Assembly: GCA_025890175.1 (NCBI GenBank)
Contig: JANPYM010000003.1
Location: 965,795 to 1,029,794, forward strand
Direction of reading: 5' to 3'
Length of the DNA stretch: 64,000 nucleotides
DNA from: Ciborinia camelliae
Lineage: Eukaryota; Ascomycota; Leotiomycetes; Helotiales; Sclerotiniaceae
In this document: piece by piece, positions 25,220-37,440 of the stretch
How the letters are laid out: the number at the start of each line of letters is the position of its first letter
Position numbering within the stretch: position 1 is the first letter of the stretch
Made by a program: the position numbers and the translations under genes
Notes under the pieces: model-generated
What the model saw: only the letters and a program-made list of their open reading frames with translations
Database searches by the model: none
Told to the model about the DNA's origin: nothing

Positions 25220-27117
25220 ATGTCTCCTCAAGCAAACGCAGAGTCTAAGCCATCTGCCTCGGATTTCTTGGCTCCAACTAAGGAAGTTCTTGACATCAGC
25301 AAGGCTTTCGAGGTTCTTAAGGAATATGAATCTCCCGATGGTCTCAGCATCAATGATTTGATTGATTCCAAGAAACACGGAGGTTTGACCTACAATGATT
25401 TCTTGATTCTTCCAGGCTACATTGGATTTGCTGCTTCTGAAGTTGTTCTCGATTCTCCAGTCACCAAGCGCATTACCCTCAAGACTCCTTTCGTTTCTTC
25501 CCCTATGGACACTGTCACCGAGCATGATATGGCCATTCACATTGCTCTGCAAGGTGGTCTTGGTGTTATTCACCACAACTGCTCTCCCGATGAGCAAGCG
25601 GAGATGGTTCAAAAGGTCAAGAGATATGAAAACGGCTTCATCCTTGATCCAGTCGTAATTAGCCCAGAAGCAACTGTTGCTGAGGTTAAGGCTTTGAAGG
25701 AGAAGTGGGGTTTTGGAGGATACCCAGTTACTGGTTCGTACTCCCTTTTTCTTTTCTTGCCCCTCCACCTTCACATGATTATTAAAACATAATTCAAATA
25801 ACTTTCGTTCATCCGTATTGACCGCAAGGTCGTGGGGAGACAATTATTCTTTATGACTTTTGGTGCTCCATCTTCACTATTCACAAACATATTTTTATCA
25901 TGCCGCCGCTAACAAGTCTGCAAAAACAGAAAACGGAAAATTGGTCTCCAAACTCGTCGGTATCGTTACAAACAGAGATATCCAATTCGAAGAAGATGAT
26001 AGCGCGTCTGTCTCAAGTGTTATGGTTACAGACTTGGTCACTGCTTCATACGGTACCGAATTGGTCGAGGCCAACACCATCCTTGCAAAGTCTAAGAAGG
26101 GAAAGCTTCCAATCGTTGACAAGGATGGAAACCTTGTTTCTATGATTTCCCGATCCGATTTGAACAAGAACATCCATTACCCATTGGCCTCTAAACTTCC
26201 AGATTCCAAGCAATTGATCTGCGCTGCTGCAATTGGTACAAGACCTGAAGATAAAATTCGTCTTCAAAAATTGGTCGATGCTCAATTGGACATTGTTATC
26301 CTCGACAGCAGTCAAGGTAACAGCATGTATCAAATTGAGATGGTCAAGTATATCAAGGAGAAATACCCTGATCTTGACGTCATTGGAGGTAATGTCGTTA
26401 CTCGTGAGCAAGCCGCTTCATTGATTGCCGCTGGTGTTGATGGTTTGAGAATCGGAATGGGTAGTGGAAGTGCTTGTATCACTCAAGAAGTTATGGCCGT
26501 TGGTAGACCACAAGCTGCTGCTGTCTATAACGTCGCCTCATTCGCTGCCCGCTTTGGTGTTCCATGTATGGCTGATGGTGGTATCCAAAATGTTGGTCAC
26601 ATTGTCAAGGGTCTTGCTCTTGGTGCTACCACTATCATGATGGGCGGTCTATTGGCCGGAACCACTGAATCCCCAGGTACTTCATTCGTCAGTCGTGAGG
26701 GTAAGCTCGTCAAGGCATACCGTGGTATGGGTTCCATCGATGCTATGCAAGACAAGAAGGCTGGCTCTGGTGCCAAGGACAGCCAAAAGAGCAACGCCGG
26801 AACTGCCAGATATTTCTCCGAGGGCGATAGTGTTCTCGTTGCTCAGGGTGTATCTGGTGCTGTCGCACACAGAGGGTATGATGTTCCATAACATGATTAT
26901 TTTTCCAATGCTAACCTCTTATAGTTCCGTCACCAAGTTTGTTCCATACCTTGCTGCAGGTTTGAAGCACTCCCTCCAGGACTGTGGCCAAATGAGTCTT
27001 CAAGCTCTTCATGAGGCTGTTGAGAATGGTACTACTCGTTTCGAGTTGAGAACCGCCAGTGCTCAACTCGAGGGTGGTGTAAATATGGAGAGTTACGAGA
27101 AGAAGCTTTACGCATGA
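25220..27117 (+). CDS. Inosine-5'-monophosphate dehydrogenase
   Basis: Cytosolic enzyme oxidising IMP to XMP with NAD, the committed step of guanine nucleotide synthesis. Three exons, 25220-25733, 25930-26875 and 26925-27117, give 550 aa. Intron 1 (25734-25929) uses a GTTCGT donor and a CGCTAAC branch site. Intron 2 (26876-26924) uses GTATGA and TGCTAAC. Phases agree, and the joins restore PVTENGKL and HRGSVTKF, both family text. The (beta/alpha)8 barrel begins with [16 protein letters not shown] pair lies around residues 130-255 and includes VGIVTNRDI. The catalytic loop [10 protein letters not shown] places the nucleophile at Cys354, followed by the GRPQ stretch. The start Met at 25220 has A at -3, though the frame stays open 16 codons further up. 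This is a housekeeping gene with no odd features. Confidence 0.97.
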
Positions 27118-28369
27118 TGTTCTTAGATAATGGTTTATGGGGAACATGAGCATTTGATCTGGTCATCTGAACTGGCATCTGAATCCCTGGAGTTTATTTG
27201 GCTTGGCGTTCAACATAGGATTAAAATATTGAGTATATATATGGGTGGAGAAAGAATAAAATACATTGCAACCGCACGCTACCAATATCATAAATTTGTC
27301 AGTGATATGTATTGAACTACGGTCTATAACCATATCTCAATTACACCTCTGCTTGATACATCAATTCTTACCCACAAAAGAAAACAGCATCGTTTAGCGA
27401 ATATAAACCTACACCAGCCATGATATCAAATATTTTGTGTCTTTCCTTCTACCCAACCAGACTCTTAATTTATTCTTATTTTTTCCCCCTTCATCATGCT
27501 CTAATAAACTTTTTGTTTTTATTCCTATTCCTAAACTTCATCTTCATCTTCTCTTTCTCCTCCCTAGGACCTTTTTCTTCTTCTTTCTTCTTATTCTATT
27601 TCTCTATCTATCTATCTATCTATCTATCTATCAATATATCAAGCCACCGAAAAATAATGAGAGAATGAGAGAAAAAGATAATGAGAAAGAGAAGGAAAAT
27701 GAGAATAAGTATGAGATGTTGGTTGGTATGTATTATGTAATATGTAACCTTACATTTTGAAGGGAAACAAGTTTTTGGTTTGGATGTTGGGATGTTGGGA
27801 TGTGGGAATGTGGGAATCTTTAAATGGGCTATGTAGGTTAAGGCTGGGGGTTTTTTTTGAGGGGGTGGAGGGTTGGAGTTGGAGGGAGAGTTGGAGGGAG
27901 AGTTGGAGGGAGAGTTGGAGGGAGAGTTGGAGGGAGAGTTGGAGGGAGAGTTGGAGGGAGAGTTGGAGGGAGAGTTGGAGGGAGAGTTGGAGGGAGAGTT
28001 GGAGGGAGAGTTGGAGCTCTGTGATAATTGGATTAAGTGAATGAATTGTTGTTGACTAGAACTATAGTGCGAATGGAATCACATGCGTGAGCGTTGAGGC
28101 CCTAGCATTTACGCTACAGTAGCTCCATGGGACTCTCAGCCACACAATTATCCCGACAGACAATACCTTTCGAGTTCCCCCGATCAAAAGATCGAGCTAT
28201 GCGAATTCTGATGGGAAATCTTGTTAATTGTAGAATAAGAAGCTAGCTGCTATCTACTTGTCTGCAAATGAGCCACCCCTTTCCCGATAACGAAAACTCT
28301 CAAAGTCTAAGATTTATAGTCTCTGTTCTAGTTTGGTCGTTATGGTGGTTGTTGCATTTGCTTGCCTGC
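27118..28369. other. Intergenic region with microsatellite and minisatellite
   Basis: No gene is supported. It contains a (TATC)n tract at about 27604-27632, an ATGAGA/AATGAGAA purine tract at 27655-27715, GGGATGTTGGGATGT repeats near 27785-27815, and the 12-bp minisatellite listed separately. Confidence 0.6.
27879..28010. repeat. 12-bp minisatellite, 11 perfect units
   Basis: The unit TTGGAGGGAGAG is repeated 11 times without change over 132 bp, after a related GGGTGGAGGGTTGGAG lead-in and before a broken copy TTGGAGCTCT. The G-rich strand is the + strand. Because 12 is a multiple of three, a long frame reads through it, but it is not a gene. Confidence 0.97.
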
Positions 28370-29787
28370 TCAAATGTTCTGGAAGATCTTCGATTTGAAG
28401 GCTTTCAACATCAATGGACGCAAGTCTGAGGATCTGGGAGCTAAATCGTGTCTGTTGAGGACGTCCCGGGGAAGAATAAAGACGTATCTCACTACAATTG
28501 ATGTAGTGTCATCTGGACGAAAGATGTGAACTGGTTGAGGCCTGCCGATTTCGATATCGCCATCAGAATCTTCTTCGTAATCCACATCACATTTCCTCCT
28601 GCTCAAACGCTCACAACCTAGCAACACCCCGCAATGGGGATATAGGTTATGTTTCCAAGTCGAGTAAAACCCCTGATTAACATCTTTTCGCCCATAAAGA
28701 AAGGAAGTTGCGGGCTCCTCTGCCATCCACAAAGTACGGCCGTCTCCCTTGCCAAGATCCTGGCATGTTGCCTTCAAACCTTCCAAGAGAATGATGGGCA
28801 AAAACGATAGACCTGTTCCATGGAATAGTACCATGCGATCTGTTTTCTTTCCCTTGAATTCCTGCACCTTATCACTGATATGTTTGGGTGTCCGAATGAC
28901 TACAAACTGACTGACAGATGCCGGAAATCCAGGTATCCATAAGTCGCTCTTTGCGGGGGACAGAATATGACTGTATTCTTTGGTAATATGCGATATAAGA
29001 TTCCTACATTCAATCTTCATATTTTGTAGACTCTTTTCCATCTCTCCTTTTAATATCATCATTTCGAAATTTGGGAAGTGCCCATCTTCAAAGTCTTGGT
29101 AGGATATCGAGATAGAGGATTCCGGAAACATTGTTCCAACGCGTAATAGGCAAACCATGATAAAGGCTGAGCTGAGAATCAAGTTAATAACTTGCGGATT
29201 TAGTTCAATGGCGGCGGAAAGCTTCAGGATATATTCAGGAATACCGGACAAGGAAGAGGCACGTCTGGATTGTTGGAGGCTCAAGTTTTCTAAAGCTTCG
29301 TTAGGTATTGACTCGTCGTTGCCAACATCCTCTTGTTTCTCAGGATCTTCTTGCCAGTTGGATATTCTGAAATAGTGATTAGTGATTACTATGGTCAGCA
29401 AATGGCGAATGTTATGCAAACTTGGGACTTCTGACTGGCTCTTGTCACTTACGTATCTCTCAAGAGTAGATTCAGACACTGATTCTTTGTCAATAAAGAG
29501 CCACTGCCATCCAACTTTTTCTCCTTGACATCTTTTTTCAAAGCTGCTGCAGTCATGCTCCACCATTCTGCGATGGTATCGATGAGGGTTTGAGGGGGGT
29601 TTGTTTCCGGCTTCAAGTACCCAATTTGGTATAGCGCATAAGTAGCTTGAAGGATAGGCTTCACAGAACTACCCTCGAATTTGATTTTGGCTTCAACAAG
29701 CCTATCAACGATATCTGCCTTTTTCATGAGCATAGTATCCGAAGCCTCGATAAATAGAGGTGCTGGAGCCATTTTTGGCTTTGGCAT
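28370..29787 (-). CDS. Unknown protein with a possible PARP-like ADP-ribosyltransferase domain
   Basis: Two exons, 29787-29453 and 29366-28370, join across an intron (29452-29367) with GTAAGTG donor, CACTAATC branch and CAG end, giving 443 aa. The N-terminal 100 residues look helical with a Lys-rich end. The middle is mixed. The C-terminal 180 residues contain RMVLFHGTG, then LLEGL, then GRTLWMAEEP and SFLYGR. This order (H-G-T, a helix ending in GL, then a strand and an S-x-x-Y) is what the NAD-binding core of PARP-type transferases looks like. A matching C-terminal Glu is not identified with confidence. No signal peptide or membrane helix is clear. The enzyme call rests on motif resemblance only, and the protein may be inactive or unrelated. 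Confidence 0.5.
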
Positions 29788-31660
29788 GTTTTGAAGTGAA
29801 GTGGTGAGAGGTTTGGTAACTGTTGTATTGTAGGGGCTCTAGGTCCTCGGGTAACTTTATGGTGAGATAATGTGCATGAATGGGAAAGTTGGGTCGAGGA
29901 TACTGCACAGAGATTTATCTTCTTATATCCACAGGCAACAGGATCTAGGCACTATGTCTTCAGCAGAGAACCAAATGCATCCATCACTAAAGTTCATGCA
30001 GAATCTACACCCGTCTAAAAATATAACAAAAACAAAGGGGGCAGCGATATGAATTAGCTGTTTAACAATACTTGTTGCACAGTAATATTCATGAATATAT
30101 AGTCTATTCTAGAGGATTGACTCGGGGTGTTACTACAATGAATTAGCTCGAACTCGAACTCAAAGAACAATCCCATAACTTGGAAACCCAAAGAAATCTT
30201 GTAACAGTAACAGCACAGTTTATGAGACAAGTCTATTGTCTAGCATCTTCTACTCGAGAAGCGAAAGAAGAAATCCTTGAATTCGGAATTCCTCTTCGCT
30301 CATGTAGGCTGCGAGTCTGCGACTAGTCTTTAAGTCTCGGTATGTGGATGTAAGATATCGAATGTATCTTCAGTGACATTCGGCAGTACGACTTCCCCTA
30401 TACTATCTTGCGAGTAGCTGGCGGTTGATTGAACAAAGCGCATCATAATATTAGCAGCGAGCTGGCCTGATTGTTCCACAAATACCTAGCTTCTACTTGG
30501 GCGAAAATAATATTGATCTTTTCTTGAGTGAGCTGCGGGGAGTGCACAGTTAGACTCTACAAGTAGCAGCATTTGAGATATTGCTTGTCTCTTTTCACCC
30601 AAATATTCTTTTTGTACAGATTCTTCATCAATAAGTATAGCATGGGAGTTCTTAAACTTCAGAAATTCCGGTGTCTTTGGGTTGAAAACGCAAGTTGAGA
30701 AGGGTTAATGTTTTATAGAACCACATCGCTACGACACCCAAAATCTAAGTTCTCTATCCGCGTAGTCCGTTATCTTCGCAAATCTCTCAAATGTAGATTG
30801 CATAGAACTTTCGAGTCCCCTTTTCCTTTCTCTTCCAGCACTCTGGCCACGAAACCCATTCTCCTCGCACCGAACGGCCTTGCTATCTGAGCGGTTGCAA
30901 AGTTTTTCTATGGAGCTTGAAGTCACAAAATGCCTATCTCGTCCTTGACATTCGACACAATTCATTTTGGAAGAGTATCGAAGCATTAAAGCATTGAATA
31001 ACTACTTGGTAGCTCATGCGAATGATGATGTCAAATGGTGGGAAGCAAGTCCCCTTTCACGCTAAGATTATGCCAGGCACCACACTGACTAGTATACGTG
31101 GCCTGCACCAGCCCAAAAGTCAATCATGTGAATGTTATCTATGTTCCTTCTTGAGATACTGGCTAGTAAATCAAATATCGAGTTATTGAACCTCGACTTA
31201 TAACTGCTGAAGGAATCTTCTTGTATCTTCATGGAGGGGGTGACTGATGAACAATCTGGCACTGCCTCCTCTCGCCTTGCCTCATGCTAAGCTAGTCTTG
31301 ATACCTATACAAAATTCTGGAGAATTCTGGAATTATTCCAAAGGATAGCCTTAAGCGCGTGCATCATCAGAAGTGGAATACAAGGAACATGTGTGCATTT
31401 TCATTTGTATGACCATAACTTTCTATGCAAACCCTGACCCAGAGGAGCACCAAAAGATGCGATATGTGTCTGTTCATCTCGCTATCCATCATTCCCGTCA
31501 CCTTCTATCCATTCGCATCCACATCCCCCAGAACACTTGCTATCATCAGCACTTATAAACCGTAGCATAATACATAACACCGTGATTCTTTTCAAGAGAG
31601 AACCATACGCAAACCCACCCATACCCCCATATTGAGATGGCTACAAGTGTAGTCCTGTCA
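29788..31660. other. Gene-poor intergenic region
   Basis: I see no supported gene on either strand in 1.9 kb. Short frames near 30708 and 31373 have no domains, splice context or signals. The first 150 bases are the likely promoter of the PARP-like gene. Confidence 0.45.
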
Positions 31661-32758
31661 CTACCCCAAGAGAGCATTGACCTGTGATTCTCTTATGTAC
31701 TTGATCTTGGGCGGCTTCCAAGATTCTAGCCAACCGATTTCTCCCTTTAACCACTTTGCGTCATCGGATCCTGATGGACAAAATTAATCAAGTTAGGTTT
31801 TTGGGAATGACTGGGAATCATGAACATTGATCCTACCTATAATCGTATTTTTTAGCCCTTTTTGAGCGCTTTTGATCTTATCAATCCGACAATCATTGAA
31901 AAATTCTTTCCAGCCTTTGTCAATGTCTTCCAACGACCTTGCCATTATTTTCGGTACGAAACTGGCTGGAGAATTGTGCATGCGCCCCTCAAATAGATGC
32001 GGAAACTCGGTGCCTTCTTCATCGATGGTGAAATCATCGTCTCCTAGAAGATAATAAACATCTTGAATATCGTGTTCTAAAGCCCATTCATCGAGAGTAA
32101 GAAGGTATCGATAGTGTTGGCTGGGCATTATCGACCCCGGCAGCTGCTCATAATTCGTACGCTTTCTGTTAATATACCTTCGCCCACTTGGCAATATGAC
32201 GTGCTTCACTCCATAGAATGGACGAAGACCAACCGTGAGTGTCCTGATGGAATAGGGGAAATCTTCCTCCAATAGATGTAGCCGGATTATGTCGATATCT
32301 AGATTGACATAGATGGTTGTAGTTGCATGTGGTTTGGCTTCAGGGTTGAGGATTCTTGTTTTTGCTACAAGAGAATTTGGGCTCGATAACTTTAACTTTA
32401 TGGGTTTCTTGTGTGACAACGCGACACCGCGCGACTCTCCACACGCCGTTGCTAGAGGGCACTGCTGTGTCGGGACGATAGAAAAGCAACCAAACCCTTC
32501 CCTGCCGTCGGGGGTGGCGCATATGATACGTGGTTGAAAAGCGGCATATCTCCAAATCTTCAACCTTAATTCAGTTGGGAAATTTGGGAATTGTGGAAAT
32601 GTTTGGGGTGTGATGTCAACCTCGTCTTCCTTCTCAGATCTAGTCCATGAGAAGAACTATTACTTTCGTCAGCGTCAAATAAAATACGACGTGTTCAGTA
32701 GAGCGCTGTGATTTACCCGGTTTGAAATTCTTTGCATAGACGAGTAGATGCGACCCAT
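31661..32758 (-). CDS. 2EXR domain-containing fungal protein
   Basis: Three exons, 32758-32717, 32656-31837 and 31770-31661, give about 323 aa with consistent phases. Intron 1 (32716-32657) has a GTAAAT donor and intron 2 (31836-31771) a GTAGGA donor with a CTAAC branch. The diagnostic block sits at residues 35-55 or so: FPQFPNFPTELRLKIW followed by RYA, the usual 2EXR opening found in many fungal proteins. The remainder is a compact soluble domain, with an acidic LLGDDDFTIDEEG stretch and a C-terminus reading W-x-x-P-P-K-I-K. No signal peptide is seen. The first exon is very short and the start is therefore tentative. Molecular role of the family is unknown. Confidence 0.75.
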
Positions 32759-33263
32759 GGTGACAAAGATCCTAGGTTACCTATACGGTGTGTTTATGAT
32801 GGAGTGGTTAAGGAAGTTGAAGTTCGGATTACTCGAAGTTATCGAGGTAGTTGAGGTTGAGGTGAGGAAGACAGTCAGAACTCAAGTAACAACTAGGTAT
32901 CGTACCATTACCCCCACATATATGAATAACACTCCGTAGGTAAAAGGAAACTTCGAGAAGAGAGACTAGTTGAATATTCACTCTCAGTCTCTCTTTAATC
33001 GAGTACACTAATGGGCAGAGATGCCAATAATCTTCCTTCAGAATCTACTTACTACTTAGCTACCTACAGTCTGGCATATCAATCTGCTTTCTCCTCAGTA
33101 GTGAATCAAGCAGTTTCTACACTTTCCTTATTTCTTCAACCCTTCCCTTTTCGATTTTCTTCCTTTCTATCTTCTCAACACCCAACACTACTTTCAAGAA
33201 CAAACAATAACCAGAACCAGAACCAGAACAACCAACAAAAACTCACAAAACCACCACCACACA
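32759..33263. other. Divergent intergenic spacer
   Basis: The spacer separates two genes transcribed away from each other. A CT-rich stretch at 33100-33190 and CAGAAC repeats at 33211-33227 precede the start codon at 33264. No gene is seen. Confidence 0.5.
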
Positions 33264-33689
33264 ATGTCTCCCAACCTCACCATCACCGCGCTCCAATCAT
33301 CACCCTACTATACCGACCTTCAAGAAATCCAAACCTCCTACCGAACCTCAAGTCAAGCCATCCTCACCACGATCCAAGCCCATACATCTATCTACCGCGA
33401 CGTAGTTCGCGCACGCAATACAGGAGAAATACAGAAAACCCAAGAGATGATCGATAAGAAAGTAGAGGAAATGGTCGAGCTTCATGGGACGAAGAAGAGA
33501 GAATGGGATTTGGGGGTTCGGAGGTTGGCGGAAGATGTGGGGGGAAGGTTGGGGAGGATGGTTTTGGAGGTGCTGGGGGACATGGATGGGAATGGGGTAG
33601 GTATTGTGGGGAGCGAGATGAATAATGCGGATATCATGAATTTGGAGGGTTTGTTGGTTGAGGTTGCAAAGAGGACGGATGGCTTTTGA
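33264..33689 (+). CDS. Small hypothetical helical protein
   Basis: An uninterrupted 141-aa frame with a strong fungal start context (CCACACAATGTC) after a long C/A-rich leader. The product is predicted mostly helical, with charged heptad-like stretches around residues 15-75 and no signal peptide, membrane helix or cysteine pattern. I do not recognise the family. A helical adaptor or small complex subunit would fit, but nothing in the neighbourhood shows it. The last third is Gly/Met-rich with acidic residues. Confidence 0.6.
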   Translation: MSPNLTITALQSSPYYTDLQEIQTSYRTSSQAILTTIQAHTSIYRDVVRARNTGEIQKTQEMIDKKVEEMVELHGTKKREWDLGVRRLAEDVGGRLGRMVLEVLGDMDGNGVGIVGSEMNNADIMNLEGLLVEVAKRTDGF

Positions 33690-34331
33690 GAAGTAATTAT
33701 GCAGTTTTTTGAGGATAAGGCGGGGGTTTGTTTCAATGGCCTGTCTAAATTGGGGTCTGATAATGGATTCGTTTGATGAATTGGGTTGACATACATTGAA
33801 ATCATTCTATACGATCAAGCCATTCTATGCATTTTATTAATCATTATATTATTGTGTATCGAGCTAGTGTATGTAGAACTACTTTATATCAACACATTTA
33901 AATCATCATATATTCTGTATTCAATATTGATAAATAATGTGACTGGAACCACGAAGAAAATTTAAATCCCAAACTATATTCAAAGATTTATAGCTCTTTC
34001 AAGCACTAAAGTTTCTACATCTAATTTCCTAATCTAGATATCCCAGGGAAAAATCAATATAAATCGAACAGATATAATATCTCGAAGAACATCTAGATTT
34101 CGAAAATAAATCAAAGCAACATCACAAGTAACATCCACTCAATATAAAAATTTACATTCAATAAATCTCCATCATAATTCAAATCGTGGCAAAAGGCCAA
34201 ATAAATCTATTCATAATTATACACCGAATAGATCTAGATCTATATATATACAAAGAATCACCCAAAGAATCCAAGGATATTTTCTCCTCTCTTCCCTCCC
34301 TCTGCTTATATCTCATCCCAATTCTCTTTTA
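33690..34331. other. AT-rich intergenic spacer
   Basis: Convergent spacer between two genes. It is strongly AT-rich from about 33800 to 34260, with no frame or repeat of note. Confidence 0.5.
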
Positions 34332-35393
34332 TTACGCATCGCACTCATCATCAGCAGAGGAACTAGTTACTGCGGCGGCGGCGGAAGATGTGGCTGTAAT
34401 GAAAGTGGTTGGGGCTGAAGTGATAATAGGAGCTACTGAGCTTGAAGAAACAATTGCTGTAGATGAGATAACGGGAGTGCTTGATGAAGAAATAACAGGA
34501 ACAGTAGTGGCAGAGCTAGTTGCGATAGATGATGAGGAAGCAGAAGCAGATGATGCGGGAGAAGAAGATACAGCGGCAGAATAAGATGTAGCTACAGCTG
34601 CAACACTGGTGGTTAAAGTTGCCGCAACTCCACTTCCAGATCCAGATGGACCACATGTCGCTACCGCACCTCCAGGAGCTGTATAGGTGGAAATATTGAA
34701 ACCAAAATAGACATCGGGGATGTAGATGCTGGGGTCTGTGGCGTTGTAAGCACCGGGGAGTTGGATCGATGGACCGCAAGAATCACCACTGGTACCGGTG
34801 ATTGCAAGTTGAGCACATCCGATATACCATTGTGCACCGCCTATAGTTTCGGCGCCGTGAAGAGCAAGCATCTCGGAACGGAGCTGTGTGATGATAGGTT
34901 AGTAAGTTTATGACGATGGAAGAGTGAATGAGTGGGCATTTACCAAGTATTCACCCGAGGCCATGCCAGTGGGAAGATTGAAGGTGTAGCTCATATTTCC
35001 AGCATCCATGAGGTTTGAGGCCCAAGTACCATTAACCTCAACATATTCATTAATCTTGAACCATTCACCAATACCAGTAGCCATGGAAGCATTATCGACG
35101 GGGCCGAAAAGGTAATGTTGGATAGGACCTGGATGGGTCGATGGATCCCATTGAACTGTGATGGCATCTCCTTCCTTTGCAGCCGTTGTGGTGACTCCGG
35201 ATGGGACAATATTTCCGTTAACATTGCATGTGATATTGTTGGATGTTACATCGGTAACTGGGGAGTTGGAAGGTGGCATGCGGATCGAGGTTTGGTATCC
35301 TGGAGTCACACCATTGACCCAAAATTGATGGAAGTTTTGGTGGGCATTGACTGCTGTGAGGAGGGCAGCGGCGATGATTGATTTGGAGAACAT
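34332..35393 (-). CDS. Secreted lytic polysaccharide monooxygenase (AA9)
   Basis: Copper enzyme that oxidatively cleaves cellulose or hemicellulose outside the cell. Two exons, 35393-34944 and 34883-34332, join in phase 0 over an intron (34943-34884) with GTAAAT donor and ACTAACC branch, giving 333 aa. The signal peptide (1-17) ends in NA, leaving His18 as the mature N-terminus, one arm of the copper brace. The second copper His is His87 in the THPGP stretch. The axial Tyr is probably that of LPGAYNATDP. The junction restores EYLLRSEMLALHGA, and GGAQWYIGCAQL follows. A Ser/Thr/Ala-rich tail of about 100 residues follows the catalytic domain, and no carbohydrate-binding module is seen. Regioselectivity and substrate cannot be read from this. 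Confidence 0.92.
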
Positions 35394-37440
35394 CTTGATT
35401 GGATTTTGTTTGAATTTGTGGTGGGAATGATTGAAAAGGTTTTGAAAAAATGAATGACGTGGATCACAGATCTCACTTTGAAAAGAACGTGTTTAAAAAA
35501 GTTGGAAAAAGGGTGAAAAGGACGACGAAGAGCTGACAAGACTGGCTTGGAGAGGAAGAAGAGAGGAAAGAAAGATATCATGATGAGATGCAATTGAATA
35601 TATAGAATTGCAAAGCACGCATCACCAACCAACTCGATATGTGATGCCAGCCCTTGGAGGATCGAAACGATACCCTGGTTCGTTTCAAAGAAACGAGATC
35701 TTTAGATGAACGTTTCGTTTGTCAACCTAACTTAGGCAGTCTTCCGTTAAGGGATGTGTGAGATAAACGATTTTGTAGATTCGACTCCACTTTGTGATCG
35801 AATGGTTAAAAGAAAAGAACCGCGCCGTTCAAATTCTGTCAATCCTCTCATCTGGTAATGTGGTTTGATATTGAAACTGGTTCAGCGGTTATGTATGCAT
35901 ATACCTTGTCGGTTTAGCGATTCATCATCGCGATGCTGGATATTTTCACAACTGGTCGTTCTTATACATCCAGATTTGATCTTCCACTTGTATTAGAATC
36001 AATCTGGTCTTTCAACGTTTAAGTCATCCATCGTGAATTATGCTTTGAAGATTGATCGAAACGGTGTTCTGTTCACAGTTCATATTCCTTTTCCGATTTA
36101 ATGGCAAAGAAAGAACAAAATGTTCATCCAGTTCCGATAGATTAACCTTAAAGCATCCGTGTTACACAATCCTTGTAACGCAACCCAAGACGGGCGCTAA
36201 TCCAAGATATATATTAACTCTTAATTTCCATCCCACCAAATTCATCTGAAATCGCGTCCCATTTGGGAATTATACAATCTATTTGGCGCACCGGTAAAAT
36301 GTAGTTTCCTGATTGGATTAATGTCAAACGCCTGTGCCTTACAGCTTATCCCCGCCTGTGTATGCATGTATCCGCACTTTGCTGTCTTCATATTATTTTG
36401 CCTGATCATAGGCCTAGGCCGTATGTAATGTACCTACAGTAGTACAGTACAGTACCAGATTATCATTACATCAAAGCCCCGGTACAGTAGCCGAAAATGA
36501 AGGGGTAAAAAAAAGTAAGCCGAGGGCCTCACTTCTTACTCCTCACAACACCTTGAAAACAACTCCAACTCCTCTAATTTATCCCTTTCATTAACTCCCA
36601 TGAAACATCTTGGAGCCCCACCATTACTTCTCCTCGATCATCGATGACGCCAAATTTGAGTTTTGCACCATTTTATACCATTATACGGATATAATTTTGA
36701 TTAAGAGAGAAGCTATGGAGAAGCTTATTCGGGCGATTATTACCTCCCTATGATTTCATGATTTCAGCCCTACATACCGACTTGGGATATATACATATTT
36801 GGGGATAAGAAGCATCCAGTGTAATGATAATATAAGTATATTTATTATTCAGCAAATTATAAACTAAACTAATCCCAATAAAAACTTCTATATATGACAA
36901 TACATTAAAAAAAGCTTATCTACCTCCCTCTCCCCCTTTCTTTTCTGCCACCTACATTGTCTATATTGCCCAGTAACTCAAGTAATCTCATTAAGTTATT
37001 TTTGCAAACCCCAAACAAAATTTTTCTTTTCCTTCAATGCGAATCTTCTTTGTTATTTTTTTCTACCTATCCTATCTTTCTCTATGATCTATATAGCTTC
37101 GTTGCTGATCTGAGCTGGTTGGGGATTGCTTGCGTGTAGTAAAGGTCCTAGGAACTTAGGTAGGCATTTTGGGTGGTTTGTATGGTTTGTATGTGAGGGA
37201 AATAGGAAACAGGTTGGTAGAGAGGTTAGTTCACAAACATGTATTATACACCTGGGCATTTAAAGACTTCACATTCGGAATACATACACGAGAAAATTCC
37301 AAGAACGATGAGAGAGATGAGATCCCGTTTCGAAAGCACCATCCATCACGCTACCATATTATAAGTACAGTAAGTGAATTTTTTTTAAAAAAATCAGTTA
37401 AAGAAACATCAAGTACTAATAGTTTGAAAAAGGGCTCGCC
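35394..37440. other. Gene-poor intergenic region
   Basis: Two kilobases without a supported gene. The left 250 bases form the probable LPMO promoter. ACAGTAGTACAGTACAGTACC repeats lie near 36433-36456. Short frames at 36052, 36957 and 37169 lack family features. Confidence 0.5.

Noticed and set aside
27757..28044. A 95-codon frame with a WRES repeat
   Set aside because: It is the 12-bp minisatellite translated. There is no start context or family.
30729..30986. 85-codon Cys-containing frame on the - strand
   Set aside because: No zinc-finger spacing, no start context and no neighbour exons.
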